From the NCBI GenBank assembly GCA_016784265.1, contig JADHUZ010000008.1, forward strand, positions 1-13,765: a stretch of DNA of 13,765 bases. The letters run 5' to 3'. Both the position numbers and the translations under genes were made by a program. Within the stretch, counting starts at the first letter, position 1, and every line of letters starts with the position of its first letter. Source of the stretch: Fidelibacterota bacterium. Lineage in GTDB: Bacteria; Fidelibacterota; BS150m-G59. Below the pieces are notes generated by a model. The model did no database searches. It was given only the letters and a program-made list of their open reading frames with translations, and was not told the DNA's origin. This document shows positions 1 to 7,712 of the stretch, piece after piece.

Positions 1-780
1 CAAGAAATAACAACTTGTTGGTCTTTCCCAGATCGTGGTAATTGGGCTACTCACAATCCAAAATATCGTGGAAACTTTGCTCCACAAATTCCAAGAAATG
101 TAATTTTAAAATATTCAAAAGAAAATGAATTAGTTCTTGATCCAATGGTTGGTTCGGGGACAACAATGATTGAATGTAAACTCCTACATAGAAATGGAAT
201 TGGAATCGACATTAATCCGAATGCCGTAGAGTTAACTCAAAAAGCATTGAAATTTGATTTCAAAACAAAGTCTAAACAAAAAATTGAATTGGGTGATTTG
301 AGAAGTCTTGAAAATATCAAAGATAATTCAATTGATTTAATTTGCACACATCCACCCTATTTAAATATGGTTACATACTCAAACGGTGAGATTTCAGAAG
401 ACTTTTCTAATATTACAAGCCCAAAGAAATTTTGCGATGAATTGGAAATTGGAATTAAGGAATTATTTCGAGTTTTAAAACCAGATCATTATTGTGCTGT
501 GTTAATTGGGAATACAAGAAAAGGGCAACATTATGTGCCACTTTCACATTTAGTTTTACAGAAATTTTTACAAAATGGTTTTGCACTTAAAGAAGAAATA
601 ATTAAATCACAACATAATTGCACCTATTCAAGACGGTGGGCAACAAAAGCAAAACAAATGGGCTTTTATTTAATTATGCACGAGCATTTATTTATTTTCA
701 GAAAGCCTAAAGAAGATGAAAATTTATCAAGAATTCGGTGGTCAATTATTCCCGAAGGCAAAACATCGATCCTCGAATAA
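1..780 (+). CDS. DNA methyltransferase (N6-adenine/N4-cytosine type), 5'-truncated
   Basis: The frame is open from base 1 to a TAA at 778-780, giving 259 visible residues; the start lies outside the window. S-adenosylmethionine binding is indicated by motif I, DPMVGSGTT, at visible residues 47-55, followed by an acidic strand end (GIDINP). The catalytic motif IV is HPPY at about residues 117-120, inside the string ICTHPPY. Motif I before motif IV, and an upstream WSFPDRGNW / YRGNF segment, fit the amino-methyltransferases of restriction-modification or orphan systems. HPPY differs from the common DPPY/SPPY, though I believe a THPPY form occurs in this subfamily. The C-terminus (LFIFRKP, then about 25 residues) looks complete. 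By eye the gene is far more AT-rich (one sampled line is 25% GC) than the hydrogenase operon, which suggests separate acquisition. No restriction endonuclease is visible; a partner could lie upstream. The target base and recognition site cannot be read from this fragment. Confidence 0.85.
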   Translation, partial: QEITTCWSFPDRGNWATHNPKYRGNFAPQIPRNVILKYSKENELVLDPMVGSGTTMIECKLLHRNGIGIDINPNAVELTQKALKFDFKTKSKQKIELGDLRSLENIKDNSIDLICTHPPYLNMVTYSNGEISEDFSNITSPKKFCDELEIGIKELFRVLKPDHYCAVLIGNTRKGQHYVPLSHLVLQKFLQNGFALKEEIIKSQHNCTYSRRWATKAKQMGFYLIMHEHLFIFRKPKEDENLSRIRWSIIPEGKTSILE

Positions 781-802
781 ATGTGCTTTACAACCCCAAC
801 TC

Positions 803-828
803 CACCTGACACAAAAAACGTGCAGGTG
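803..828. terminator. Hairpin in the convergent intergenic gap, possible bidirectional terminator
   Basis: CACCTG(A)CAC and GTGCAGGTG form a 9-bp stem with one bulged A around the loop AAAAAAC. It lies between the stop codons of the methyltransferase (780) and hypE (890), where a shared terminator would be expected. No clear T-tract follows on either strand, so it is not a textbook intrinsic terminator; it could equally be one copy of a dispersed repeat. Confidence 0.35.
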
Positions 829-889
829 AACTCATTCGTTAAAATTTTCTCCTCGTCTGAGATATCTGTATAATCAGTGGCTTAAAACC

Positions 890-1942
890 CTAACAAATTC
901 TCGGTAATTGTTCTCCGCTGAGCATATCCACAATTCGAGTTGCGCCGATAGTGCTTTTCATCGTAACCAATTTTGAGCGAGTTTCCGTAACTGCGCCAAT
1001 CTGCACGCTTCCGTTTCCAAATTCGTGTTTATTCATAATTTCCAATGCTTTTTTCGCGTCGCTTGGAGCAACAAAAGCAATCATTCTGCCTTCATTCGCC
1101 ACATAAAGCGGATCGAAGCCCAAAATTTCGCAAGCACCGTGCACATCTTCGCGAACAGGAATTACGCTTTCATCAATCTCAATTTGTCGATTGACTGACG
1201 TTGCGATTTCATTCAATGCGCTTGCCAATCCGCCACGAGTCAAATCTCGCAAACAATGAATTTCGATGTTTTCATCGAGCAGGTTTTGCACAAGTCCATT
1301 AAGTGGCGCACAATCGCTTTCGATTTCGGATTCAAATTCCAATCCTTCCCGCTGCGCCATTATCGCAATTCCGTGCCGACCGATATCGCCATTTACCAAA
1401 ATCGCATCGCCCGACTGGACAGATTTCGGAACAATTTCCAGCGGCGTTTCCACAAGTCCAATTCCAGCGGTGTTTATAAAAATTCCATCGCCCTTGCCAT
1501 TATCGACGACTTTTGTATCGCCAGTGATAAATTGGACATTTGCTTTTTCTGCGGCGGCTTTCATCGAAGAAACAATCCGCCAAAGTTCTATCATCGGAAA
1601 ACCTTCTTCGAGGATAAATCCTGCCGATAAAAACAGCGGTTTTGCGCCACTCATCGCCAAATCGTTCACTGTGCCATTCACAGCCAGCGAGCCGATATCT
1701 CCGCCCGGAAAAAATAGCGGATTCACCACAAACGAATCGGTTGTGAACGCAATTTTCGTGCCTGAAATTTCGACGACGCTGCTATCGTGTTGGGTTTCCA
1801 AAATATCATTTGAAAACGCAGGAATGAACATTTTTTCGATGAGATTTTTCATCAATTTCCCACCGCCACCATGAGCAAGCATCACATTTGGATAATCCTC
1901 GATTGGCAGTGGGCAAGTTGTTGTAAAGTTTTTATTTGTCAT
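890..1942 (-). CDS. hypE: Hydrogenase maturation protein HypE (carbamoyl dehydratase)
   Basis: HypE takes the carbamoyl group from HypF onto its C-terminal cysteine and dehydrates it with ATP to a thiocyanate, the source of the CN ligands of the [NiFe] site. The 350-residue protein ends in PRIC, so the essential terminal cysteine is present at residue 350. The PurM/SelD-like ATP-binding fold is recognisable from LAHGGGGK (about residues 23-30), TTDSFVV, the [19 protein letters not shown] segment and FITGDTK. Length is normal for the family. The ATG overlaps the TAA of hypD by one base (TAATG), with a GAGGG ribosome binding site just upstream, so the two are probably translationally coupled. 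It is the last gene of the operon. HypE is homologous to selenophosphate synthetase SelD, but the PRIC tail and the hypF-hypC-hypD neighbours make the HypE assignment secure. Confidence 0.97.
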   Translation of the reverse strand: MTNKNFTTTCPLPIEDYPNVMLAHGGGGKLMKNLIEKMFIPAFSNDILETQHDSSVVEISGTKIAFTTDSFVVNPLFFPGGDIGSLAVNGTVNDLAMSGAKPLFLSAGFILEEGFPMIELWRIVSSMKAAAEKANVQFITGDTKVVDNGKGDGIFINTAGIGLVETPLEIVPKSVQSGDAILVNGDIGRHGIAIMAQREGLEFESEIESDCAPLNGLVQNLLDENIEIHCLRDLTRGGLASALNEIATSVNRQIEIDESVIPVREDVHGACEILGFDPLYVANEGRMIAFVAPSDAKKALEIMNKHEFGNGSVQIGAVTETRSKLVTMKSTIGATRIVDMLSGEQLPRIC

Positions 1943-3036
1943 TATTTTCCCTCAAAACTTCGATAACGAAAATACGCCGCGCATGCGCCTTCTGTGGAAA
2001 CCATTGTTGCTCCAAGTGGATGTTCGGGTGTGCATTTTTTCCCAAATTCACTGCACTCGTTGGGTTTTTTAATTCCTTGTAAAATTAATCCCGCGATGCA
2101 TTCTTCCGGTTCTTGCGCGGAATAATCGGATAATCCGAAAATCAAATTCGCATCGTGCCCGACAAATTCTTCCCGAAGCGATAAGCCGCTTTGTGGAATT
2201 TCACCCACTCCGCGCCATTTTCTGTGCGTGATTTCAAAAACTTTCTGAATCAAATTTTTTGCTGGAATATTGCCTTCGCGCCGAACGGAACGTTTATACA
2301 TATTTTCCACCTCAAATCGCCCTTCTTCGAGTTGTTTCACACACATGTAAATTCCCTGAAGAATATCCAGCGGTTCAAAACCCGTAACAACTATCGGCAC
2401 TTGATATTTTTTCGCCAGCGGTTCATATTCTGTGTATCCCATGACGGTACAAACATGCCCAGCCGCGAGAAATCCCTGAACGCGATTATCGGGTGATGAG
2501 AGGATAACTTCCATCGCCGGCGGAACGAGCACATGTGAAACGAGCATAGAAAAATTATCTATTTTTTGCTCATGCGCCTGAAACACCGCCATCGCGTTTG
2601 CCGGTGCTGTTGTCTCAAATCCCACGCCGAAAAAGACTACTTTTTTATCTGGATTTTCTTTCGCGATTTTCACAGAATCCAGCGGAGAATAAACAATTCT
2701 CACATCGCCACCTTCGGCTTTGACTGTGAGCAAATCTTTTTTGGATCCCGGCACGCGAAGCATATCTCCAAAACTACAAAAAATAACTTCCACTCGCGAT
2801 GCAATAGAAATTGCCTTGTCAATCAATTCCAGCGGCGTAACACAAACGGGACAACCCGGACCGTGAACGAGCGTGATTTTATCTGGCAAAAGTTCATCAA
2901 TGCCAGAGCGAATAATCGAATGAGTTTGCCCACCGCAAATCTCCATCATTGCCCATGGTTTTGTCGTGATTTTGTGGATTTCACGAATAAATTCCTTTGC
3001 TTGTTTCGGATCGCGATATTCGTCAAAATATTTCAT
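1942..3036 (-). CDS. hypD: Hydrogenase maturation protein HypD
   Basis: HypD is the iron-sulfur scaffold on which, with HypC, the Fe(CN)2CO unit of [NiFe]-hydrogenase is assembled in the cytoplasm. The family signatures are all present: [10 protein letters not shown] (Cys34 in this numbering), GPGCPVC (Cys62, Cys65), [28 protein letters not shown], and a C-terminal cysteine set ([22 protein letters not shown]) that binds the [4Fe-4S] cluster. I chose the ATG at 3034-3036, giving [10 protein letters not shown] and 364 residues, because a GGGG Shine-Dalgarno lies about 5 bases ahead of it and the family normally starts close to the FVDEYR-like segment. A GTG two codons upstream (3042, 366 residues) overlaps that Shine-Dalgarno and is less likely. 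The start overlaps the 3' end of hypC by 14 bases. Confidence 0.96.
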   Translation of the reverse strand: MKYFDEYRDPKQAKEFIREIHKITTKPWAMMEICGGQTHSIIRSGIDELLPDKITLVHGPGCPVCVTPLELIDKAISIASRVEVIFCSFGDMLRVPGSKKDLLTVKAEGGDVRIVYSPLDSVKIAKENPDKKVVFFGVGFETTAPANAMAVFQAHEQKIDNFSMLVSHVLVPPAMEVILSSPDNRVQGFLAAGHVCTVMGYTEYEPLAKKYQVPIVVTGFEPLDILQGIYMCVKQLEEGRFEVENMYKRSVRREGNIPAKNLIQKVFEITHRKWRGVGEIPQSGLSLREEFVGHDANLIFGLSDYSAQEPEECIAGLILQGIKKPNECSEFGKKCTPEHPLGATMVSTEGACAAYFRYRSFEGK

Positions 3037-3286
3037 TTTCACCCCGAAGTTCCATTTCGATTTCCGTAATTTCGCGAAGATATTTCAAGGTTTGTTTTGC
3101 CTCATCCTCGTTCAGCGTGCTGATTGCGAATCCCACATGAACAATGACATAATCGCCGATATTTGCCTCCGGCGTGTATGCCAAATTAATTTCTTTGACA
3201 ATCCCGCCAAAACTGACTTTTCCAGATCTTGTAAGTTCTCCGGTTTCTTTAATTTCCAGAATTTTTCCCGGAACAGCTAAACACAT
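3023..3286 (-). CDS. hypC: Hydrogenase maturation chaperone HypC
   Basis: An 87-residue HypC/HupF-family protein. It begins MCLAVPGKI, the family hallmark: after methionine removal Cys2 becomes the N-terminal residue and holds the iron centre, which HypC carries from HypD to the immature large subunit. The middle ([15 protein letters not shown]) and the DEA helix match the compact OB-like fold. The ATG at 3284-3286 has a GAGAGG ribosome binding site. Its first 10 bases overlap the end of hypF and its last 14 overlap the start of hypD, so hypF-hypC-hypD are tightly coupled. Only one HypC homologue is visible, presumably serving this hydrogenase. Confidence 0.97.
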   Translation of the reverse strand: MCLAVPGKILEIKETGELTRSGKVSFGGIVKEINLAYTPEANIGDYVIVHVGFAISTLNEDEAKQTLKYLREITEIEMELRGENEIF

Positions 3287-5571
3287 TTTTCATTCCTCTC
3301 TTTGTAAATCGTTGCAACCACTTGTCCAAGCGAGATGCCGCCATCGTTCGGCGGAATGCGCTGATGCCAATATGGTTTGAATTTTTCTTCTCTGAGTCGC
3401 AATATCGTCCGTTCAGTCAGATATTTATTTTGAAAGCAACCGCCTGAAAATACGACTCGTTCCCGACCTGCAAATTTCGCTATTTTTACAATGATTTCCA
3501 CCATTGTATTGTGAAATTTTGCCGAAATTTCGGCAAGCGCGATTCCATTTTTCAAATCTTCGAGAATGGCAAAAATCATCGTCAACCAATCCACGACGCA
3601 AGGATTTTTTCCAGCAATTTCAAATGGATAATATTCGCAGGTTTGAAAATCACCAATTGCAAATTCCAATTCCATAGCCGCTTGTCCTTCAAATCGTGCC
3701 GTTTGCCGAATGTTGACAAGTGCCGCCACCGCATCAAAAATTCTTCCAACACTCGATGTTTTCGGTGAATTGATATTTTTTCGCAACATTTCTCCTAAAA
3801 TTTGAATTTCATTTTCAGAAAAACTATTTATCGGATGAAATTGCTGACCACGAAAAATATCGTTTCCAATTAATTCATAGAGCAAACCGATTGCGGCTCT
3901 ACGCGGTTCTTTTATTGCTTTTTCTCCTCCCGGCAAACAAAATGTCCGAAAATGCGCAAATCTCTGAAAATCTGAACGCGTTGCAGTCAAAAATTCTCCA
4001 CCCCAAATCGTGCCGTCGGCACCAAATCCAGTTCCGTCCCAAGAAACACCGAGCACTTCGCCATCCAACTCGTTTTCCGCCATACATGAAACAATGTGCG
4101 CAAAATGATGTTGAATTTGACGAAATTCTTTTTCCATCTCTTTTGCAAATTGTGTCGAAATGTAATCGGGATGAAGATCACCGACAACAAACAAAGGTCT
4201 TGCGTCGTAGAGATTTTCAAAATCATGAATCACTTTTTTGAATGCGCTCGTGGCTTCTTGCGTTTCCAAATCGCCAATGTGCTGGCTGATAAAAACAGAT
4301 TCGCCAACTGACAATGCCACAGAATTTTTAAGATGCGCGCCGACACCCAAAACGGTTTTTTGGTTATTTTTAATTTGAATCGGCAATGGAGCAAATCCGC
4401 GCGCGCGACGCAAAATCATCTCGCGATTCGCCATAACTCGAACGATAGAATCATCCACGTGCCGAACAATCGGGCGATTGTGAATAAGAAAAAAATCAGC
4501 GATATTTCCTAATCGTTTCAGAGCGTCATTTTCATCTGTGCAAATCGGCTCGTCGGAGATGTTTCCGCTTGTAGCGACAACGGGAAAACCGAACTCGCGA
4601 AGCAAAATGTGATGAAGCGGCGAATATGGAAGCATCACGCCCAAAGTTGGATTTTCCGGCGCAATCGCTTTGGTTGAAATTGCGGTATTTTTCTTGCTTT
4701 TCAACAACACAATCGGTGCTTCCGGCGAAATGAGCAAATGTTTTTCGATTTCTGAAATTTGGCAGTGCTCTTCAATCAGTCCAATCGTTGGAGACATCAA
4801 CGCCAGCGGTTTTTCCTCTCGATGTTTTCTTTCCCGAAGCGTCGAAATCGCGCTTTTATTTCCCGCGTGAACCATCAGATGAAATCCGCCAATTCCTTTC
4901 ACCGCAATGATTTTCCCAGACTTCAGCATTTCCACCGCAAAAAGAATTGCATCGTGTTTTCTCGCAATGACATTCCCATAAGCATCCCAAAATTCCATCT
5001 GAGGACCGCACTCAGGACACGCATTCGGCTGAGCGTGGAATCTTCGATCAAGCGGATTTTCGTATTCGGTCTGACATTTTTCGCACATTTTGAAATGTTT
5101 CATCGAGGTGTTCGGGCGGTCATACGGAAGCATCTCAATGATAGAAAATCGCGGGCCACAATTCGTGCAATTTGTGAATGGATACAAATATCGACTGTTG
5201 TTTTCATCAAAAATTTCGTGCAAACAATCAGGACAGGTTGCAATATCCGGTAAGATGAACGCTGTTTTTTCGCCGGCATCGTCGCTGTGGCGAATTTCGA
5301 ACTTATCGAAACCAACTGGCTCGAGAAACGATGTTTCCATGCTTTGAATAAAAGAACGTGGCGGGCTTCCATTTTCAACCTTTTGGATGAAATGGTTGAG
5401 GCTTTTCATCTCACCCTCAATTTCGATAAAAACGCCATTTGCCGAATTGATTACCCAGCCCGGAAGATTCATTTTCTTCGCTAAACGAAAAACAAATGGA
5501 CGAAATCCAACGCCTTGAACTGCGCCGCGGATGATAATTTTTGCACGTAGAATATTTTTTACATTTTGCAT
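3277..5571 (-). CDS. hypF: Carbamoyltransferase HypF
   Basis: HypF makes carbamoyl-adenylate from carbamoyl phosphate and ATP and passes the carbamoyl group to HypE, the first step of cyanide ligand synthesis. The 764 residues show the full domain order. An acylphosphatase domain (AVQGVGFRPF at residues 17-26) comes first. Two zinc-finger-like Cys4 sites follow (Cys113/116/135/138 and Cys163/166/185/188). Next is a YrdC-like domain from about 205 (VKGIGGFHLM, RKHREEKPLALM, ATSGNISDEP). Last is a Kae1-like domain with the metal-binding HHFAH motif and a C-terminal SGGCFQNKYL / PPNDGGISLGQ segment. Nothing is missing. The ATG at 5569-5571 is kept because MQNVKNILRAKIIIRG leads directly into the acylphosphatase strand, although its ribosome binding site is weak. 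A 65-bp gap separates it from the protease gene upstream, one of the longer gaps in the operon; I see no clear promoter in it. Confidence 0.97.
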   Translation of the reverse strand: MQNVKNILRAKIIIRGAVQGVGFRPFVFRLAKKMNLPGWVINSANGVFIEIEGEMKSLNHFIQKVENGSPPRSFIQSMETSFLEPVGFDKFEIRHSDDAGEKTAFILPDIATCPDCLHEIFDENNSRYLYPFTNCTNCGPRFSIIEMLPYDRPNTSMKHFKMCEKCQTEYENPLDRRFHAQPNACPECGPQMEFWDAYGNVIARKHDAILFAVEMLKSGKIIAVKGIGGFHLMVHAGNKSAISTLRERKHREEKPLALMSPTIGLIEEHCQISEIEKHLLISPEAPIVLLKSKKNTAISTKAIAPENPTLGVMLPYSPLHHILLREFGFPVVATSGNISDEPICTDENDALKRLGNIADFFLIHNRPIVRHVDDSIVRVMANREMILRRARGFAPLPIQIKNNQKTVLGVGAHLKNSVALSVGESVFISQHIGDLETQEATSAFKKVIHDFENLYDARPLFVVGDLHPDYISTQFAKEMEKEFRQIQHHFAHIVSCMAENELDGEVLGVSWDGTGFGADGTIWGGEFLTATRSDFQRFAHFRTFCLPGGEKAIKEPRRAAIGLLYELIGNDIFRGQQFHPINSFSENEIQILGEMLRKNINSPKTSSVGRIFDAVAALVNIRQTARFEGQAAMELEFAIGDFQTCEYYPFEIAGKNPCVVDWLTMIFAILEDLKNGIALAEISAKFHNTMVEIIVKIAKFAGRERVVFSGGCFQNKYLTERTILRLREEKFKPYWHQRIPPNDGGISLGQVVATIYKERNEKCV

Positions 5572-5636
5572 TGGGCGAAAATTACGAATGTTCTCCAGTG
5601 TGAAATAATAAAGAATTTGTCGCTAAAAAGGTTTTA

Positions 5637-6116
5637 TTACGACAAATCCTCTTTCCACAACCGTATTTGTCTTGCAATTTTTGGTTGAACTCTTGCAATT
5701 GCATCACGGACTTTTGGTGAAATCTTACCGCCCAAAGTTAACACATCTTCGACTTCAATCGCAAAAATTTTGAATCGTTGCGGGAAATCGAGTTGCATTT
5801 CTCGTGCGATATGAATCATTTCCGGTAAGCCAGAGAAATGTGGCGACGGCGCAAACACCTCGCTCAAATCAGATTCATCCATTTCATGAATTGTTCCAAC
5901 TGGCACGGAATTTGTCTGAATTGCATCCACCAAAATCGCGGAATCAAATCCGATAAAATAATCCAAAAGTGCCATTCCATGTTCTGCTGTCTCAACAATT
6001 TCAACATCGCTGATTTGCTGTTTTTTCAATTCGCGCACAGCAAGCAAACCAACGGCATCATCAGCAAGCAAATCATTCCCCAGACCGAGAACTAAAATTT
6101 TGGACTCATTTAACAT
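5637..6116 (-). CDS. [NiFe]-hydrogenase maturation protease
   Basis: A 159-residue endopeptidase of the HyaD/HybD/HycI/HoxW family. It cuts the C-terminal extension of the large subunit once nickel is inserted, closing the active site. Visible marks are the N-terminal GLGNDLLADDAVG (residues 11-23) and the three expected nickel-sensing ligands: Asp20 (in place of the Glu in some members), Asp64 in ILVDAIQ and His93 in SPHFSGLPEM. The substrate is almost certainly the large subunit encoded 41 bp upstream, whose tail carries the processing site DPCHGCATH followed by 26 residues. An interesting question is whether this protease must tolerate a Ni-Se bond in the pocket; nothing unusual in its sequence says so. 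The C-terminal part (FAIEVEDVLTLGGKISPKV) matches the family. Confidence 0.93.
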   Translation of the reverse strand: MLNESKILVLGLGNDLLADDAVGLLAVRELKKQQISDVEIVETAEHGMALLDYFIGFDSAILVDAIQTNSVPVGTIHEMDESDLSEVFAPSPHFSGLPEMIHIAREMQLDFPQRFKIFAIEVEDVLTLGGKISPKVRDAIARVQPKIARQIRLWKEDLS

Positions 6117-6157
6117 TTAATCTTTAAAAATAAAACATTACCAAATCACTAAATTTT

Positions 6158-7621
6158 CTAATTTTGTTTCAACTCTCGCAACAATTTATGCGCCGAATCG
6201 TAAATCCGAACGGCGAGTGGCATTTGTCCCGGCAAGGAATGCGTTGCACAACCGTGGCATGGATCGTAAGCCCGAAATGCCATTTCGACCAAATTCAAAA
6301 TTCCGTCGTCAATTTTGCCATCTTTTATTAACGCACGAGCAGATTTATCGACTGACATCGCAATTCGTGCAGCATTATTTTGTGTCGCCACAAGCAAATT
6401 CGCCGCGGTGATAATTCCATTTTCATCTGTTTCGTAATGATGAAAAAGTGTGCCACGCGGCGCTTCGATGACTCCGACTCCTTTTTCCGGTGTTTCGGTT
6501 GGAATTGTTCGCACATCGGGCGAAAAAGTTTCTTCATCCGTCGCAAGTTCCAAAAATCGCTCTGCGGCATACACCATTTCGATAACTCGTGCCCAATGCG
6601 TCGCAAGCGTTTGATGCACAGGCTTTCCGCCAAGTGTTTCAAAATATTGTTCATACGCGGCATGTGCTTTCGGCGTTGGCATTCCATCCGAAACATTCAG
6701 CCGTGCGAGTGGCGCAACAGCATAAACTCCGCTGTCTTTTCCGTCTTCAAAACCGTTCCAGCCCACATTTTTCAGAAACAAGAATTTGATATAACTCCAT
6801 GGCTCGACATGCTCGGAAAGATGTTCTACATATTCTGAACCCGTGAATTTCGCAAATTCCTCACCATCGGGATTTACAATCCGCAATTTTCCATCATAAA
6901 AATTCAACTGATTGTTCTCGTCCACAAGTCCCATATAATAAGTTTTATGCGTGTATGCGTCCGATAGAATCGTCTCAACATATTGCTCGTTTTTCAAAAC
7001 AATATCGTTGAAAATTTTCAGTGTAAATTCACCAAATTCAACAGCATGATTCGCTGCATCAATGAATTTTTGTTGCTCATCTTTTTTGATTGGTTTGGAA
7101 ATTCCACCCGGCAAACCGAAAACAGGATGAATTGCTTTTCCCATCACGGAGACCATCAAATCGCGCATTTGTTTGCGCAAACCGATGACTTCCTTGCCGA
7201 TTTCGAGCCCGACTTTGCCCAAAACACCGAGGATATTTCGCTCGCCTTTTGGTGCAGTAGGCCCGACGACAAAATCGGGTCCGCCGAGAAAATAAAAATG
7301 CAATGCGTGATCTTCTACAAAGAAAATGTTGTACATCATTTCGCGGACTTTTTTCGCTGCCGCTGGTGGATCAACTTTGAATAAATTATCTAATGTCTTG
7401 GCACCTGCCAAGTGATGTGCAGACGGTCAAACGCCGCAGATTCGGCTCGTGATTTGCGGCAAATCCTCCGCACGCCGACCAATAGCAAATTGCTCAAATC
7501 CGCGTAATTCTGGCACCTGAAAATAAGCGCGATCTACATTTCCATCATCGTTCAAAATGATGTCTATTTTTCCGTGTCCTTCCAATCGTGTGATTGGATC
7601 GACTATGATATGTTTTCCCAT
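6158..7621 (-). CDS. mvhA: [NiFe(Se)]-hydrogenase large subunit, group 3 (MvhA-like), with predicted Sec at residue 65
   Basis: This is the catalytic subunit that holds the Ni-Fe centre. Reading through one in-frame TGA (7427-7429) gives a 487-residue protein from ATG 7619-7621, which has an AGGAGA ribosome binding site, to TAA 6158-6160. Family signatures are VDPITRLEGHG (8-18), the N-terminal Ni motif RICGV-U-PSAHH (60-70) and the C-terminal motif DPCHGCATH (453-461). The last is followed by a 26-residue extension that the neighbouring protease should remove after His461. Predicted metal ligands are Cys62, Sec65, Cys455 and Cys458. The TGA stands exactly where every relative has Cys. The sequence on both sides is normal and in the same frame, so it is not a frameshift. 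With a SECIS-like hairpin downstream, selenocysteine is the best reading; a nonsense mutation or base-call error is the alternative. An automatic annotation would split this into a 64-residue stub and a 417-residue fragment starting at a false TTG (7411). Confidence 0.9.
7397..7412 (-). promoter_or_regulatory. Candidate bacterial SECIS hairpin
   Basis: The mRNA reads CUUGGC-AGGU-GCCAAG: a perfect 6-bp stem with a four-base loop containing GGU. The stem starts 14 nt after the UGA, and the loop lies at +21 to +24. Bacterial SECIS elements are short hairpins inside the coding sequence just after the UGA, with a G/GU in the apical loop that SelB recognises; E. coli fdhF has AGGU in its loop at about the same distance. 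Below the stem a 2x2 mismatch is followed by two more possible pairs. The same bases encode His-Leu-Ala-Gly-Ala-Lys, a normal family sequence. SelB binding is inferred, not shown. Confidence 0.75.
7427..7429 (-). other. In-frame UGA, predicted selenocysteine codon
   Basis: TGA follows ATC TGC GGC GTT and precedes CCG TCT GCA CAT CAC in one continuous frame. It therefore replaces the second cysteine of the RICGVC Ni-binding motif, a single base change from TGC or TGT. No selA, selB, selC or selD is present in the window, so the decoding machinery must be elsewhere in the genome if this is correct. Confidence 0.8.
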
Positions 7622-7712
7622 TTCTGTCTCCTGTTTAAAAACTTATCTTAAAAGTACTATTTTTTGGTGTGTTCATCTGTTAGTATGGCACCCTATTCTG
7701 AAAAAAATCAAA

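Noticed and set aside
788..835. 15-residue minus-strand reading frame MSSPARFLCQVELGL in the intergenic gap
   Set aside because: A purine-rich GAGGAG lies upstream but too far from the ATG, and the frame coincides with the hairpin arms. More likely structure or repeat than a peptide gene.
6158..7411. Separate short large subunit starting at TTG 7409-7411
   Set aside because: It would lack the N-terminal nickel motif and has no ribosome binding site. The frame is continuous with 7427-7621 through the TGA, and the TTG is an ordinary Leu codon in HHLAGAK.
7397..7621. Frameshift or pseudogene explanation for the interrupted large subunit
   Set aside because: Both sides of the TGA are in the same frame with conserved sequence up to and after it. 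Everything downstream, including the processing site, is intact, and a SECIS-like hairpin follows. A point nonsense or sequencing error cannot be fully excluded.
7682..7711. Internal promoter (TTGATT, 18 bp, CATACT) before the large subunit
   Set aside because: Each hexamer matches the sigma-70 consensus at only four of six bases in an AT-rich stretch. Too weak to annotate.
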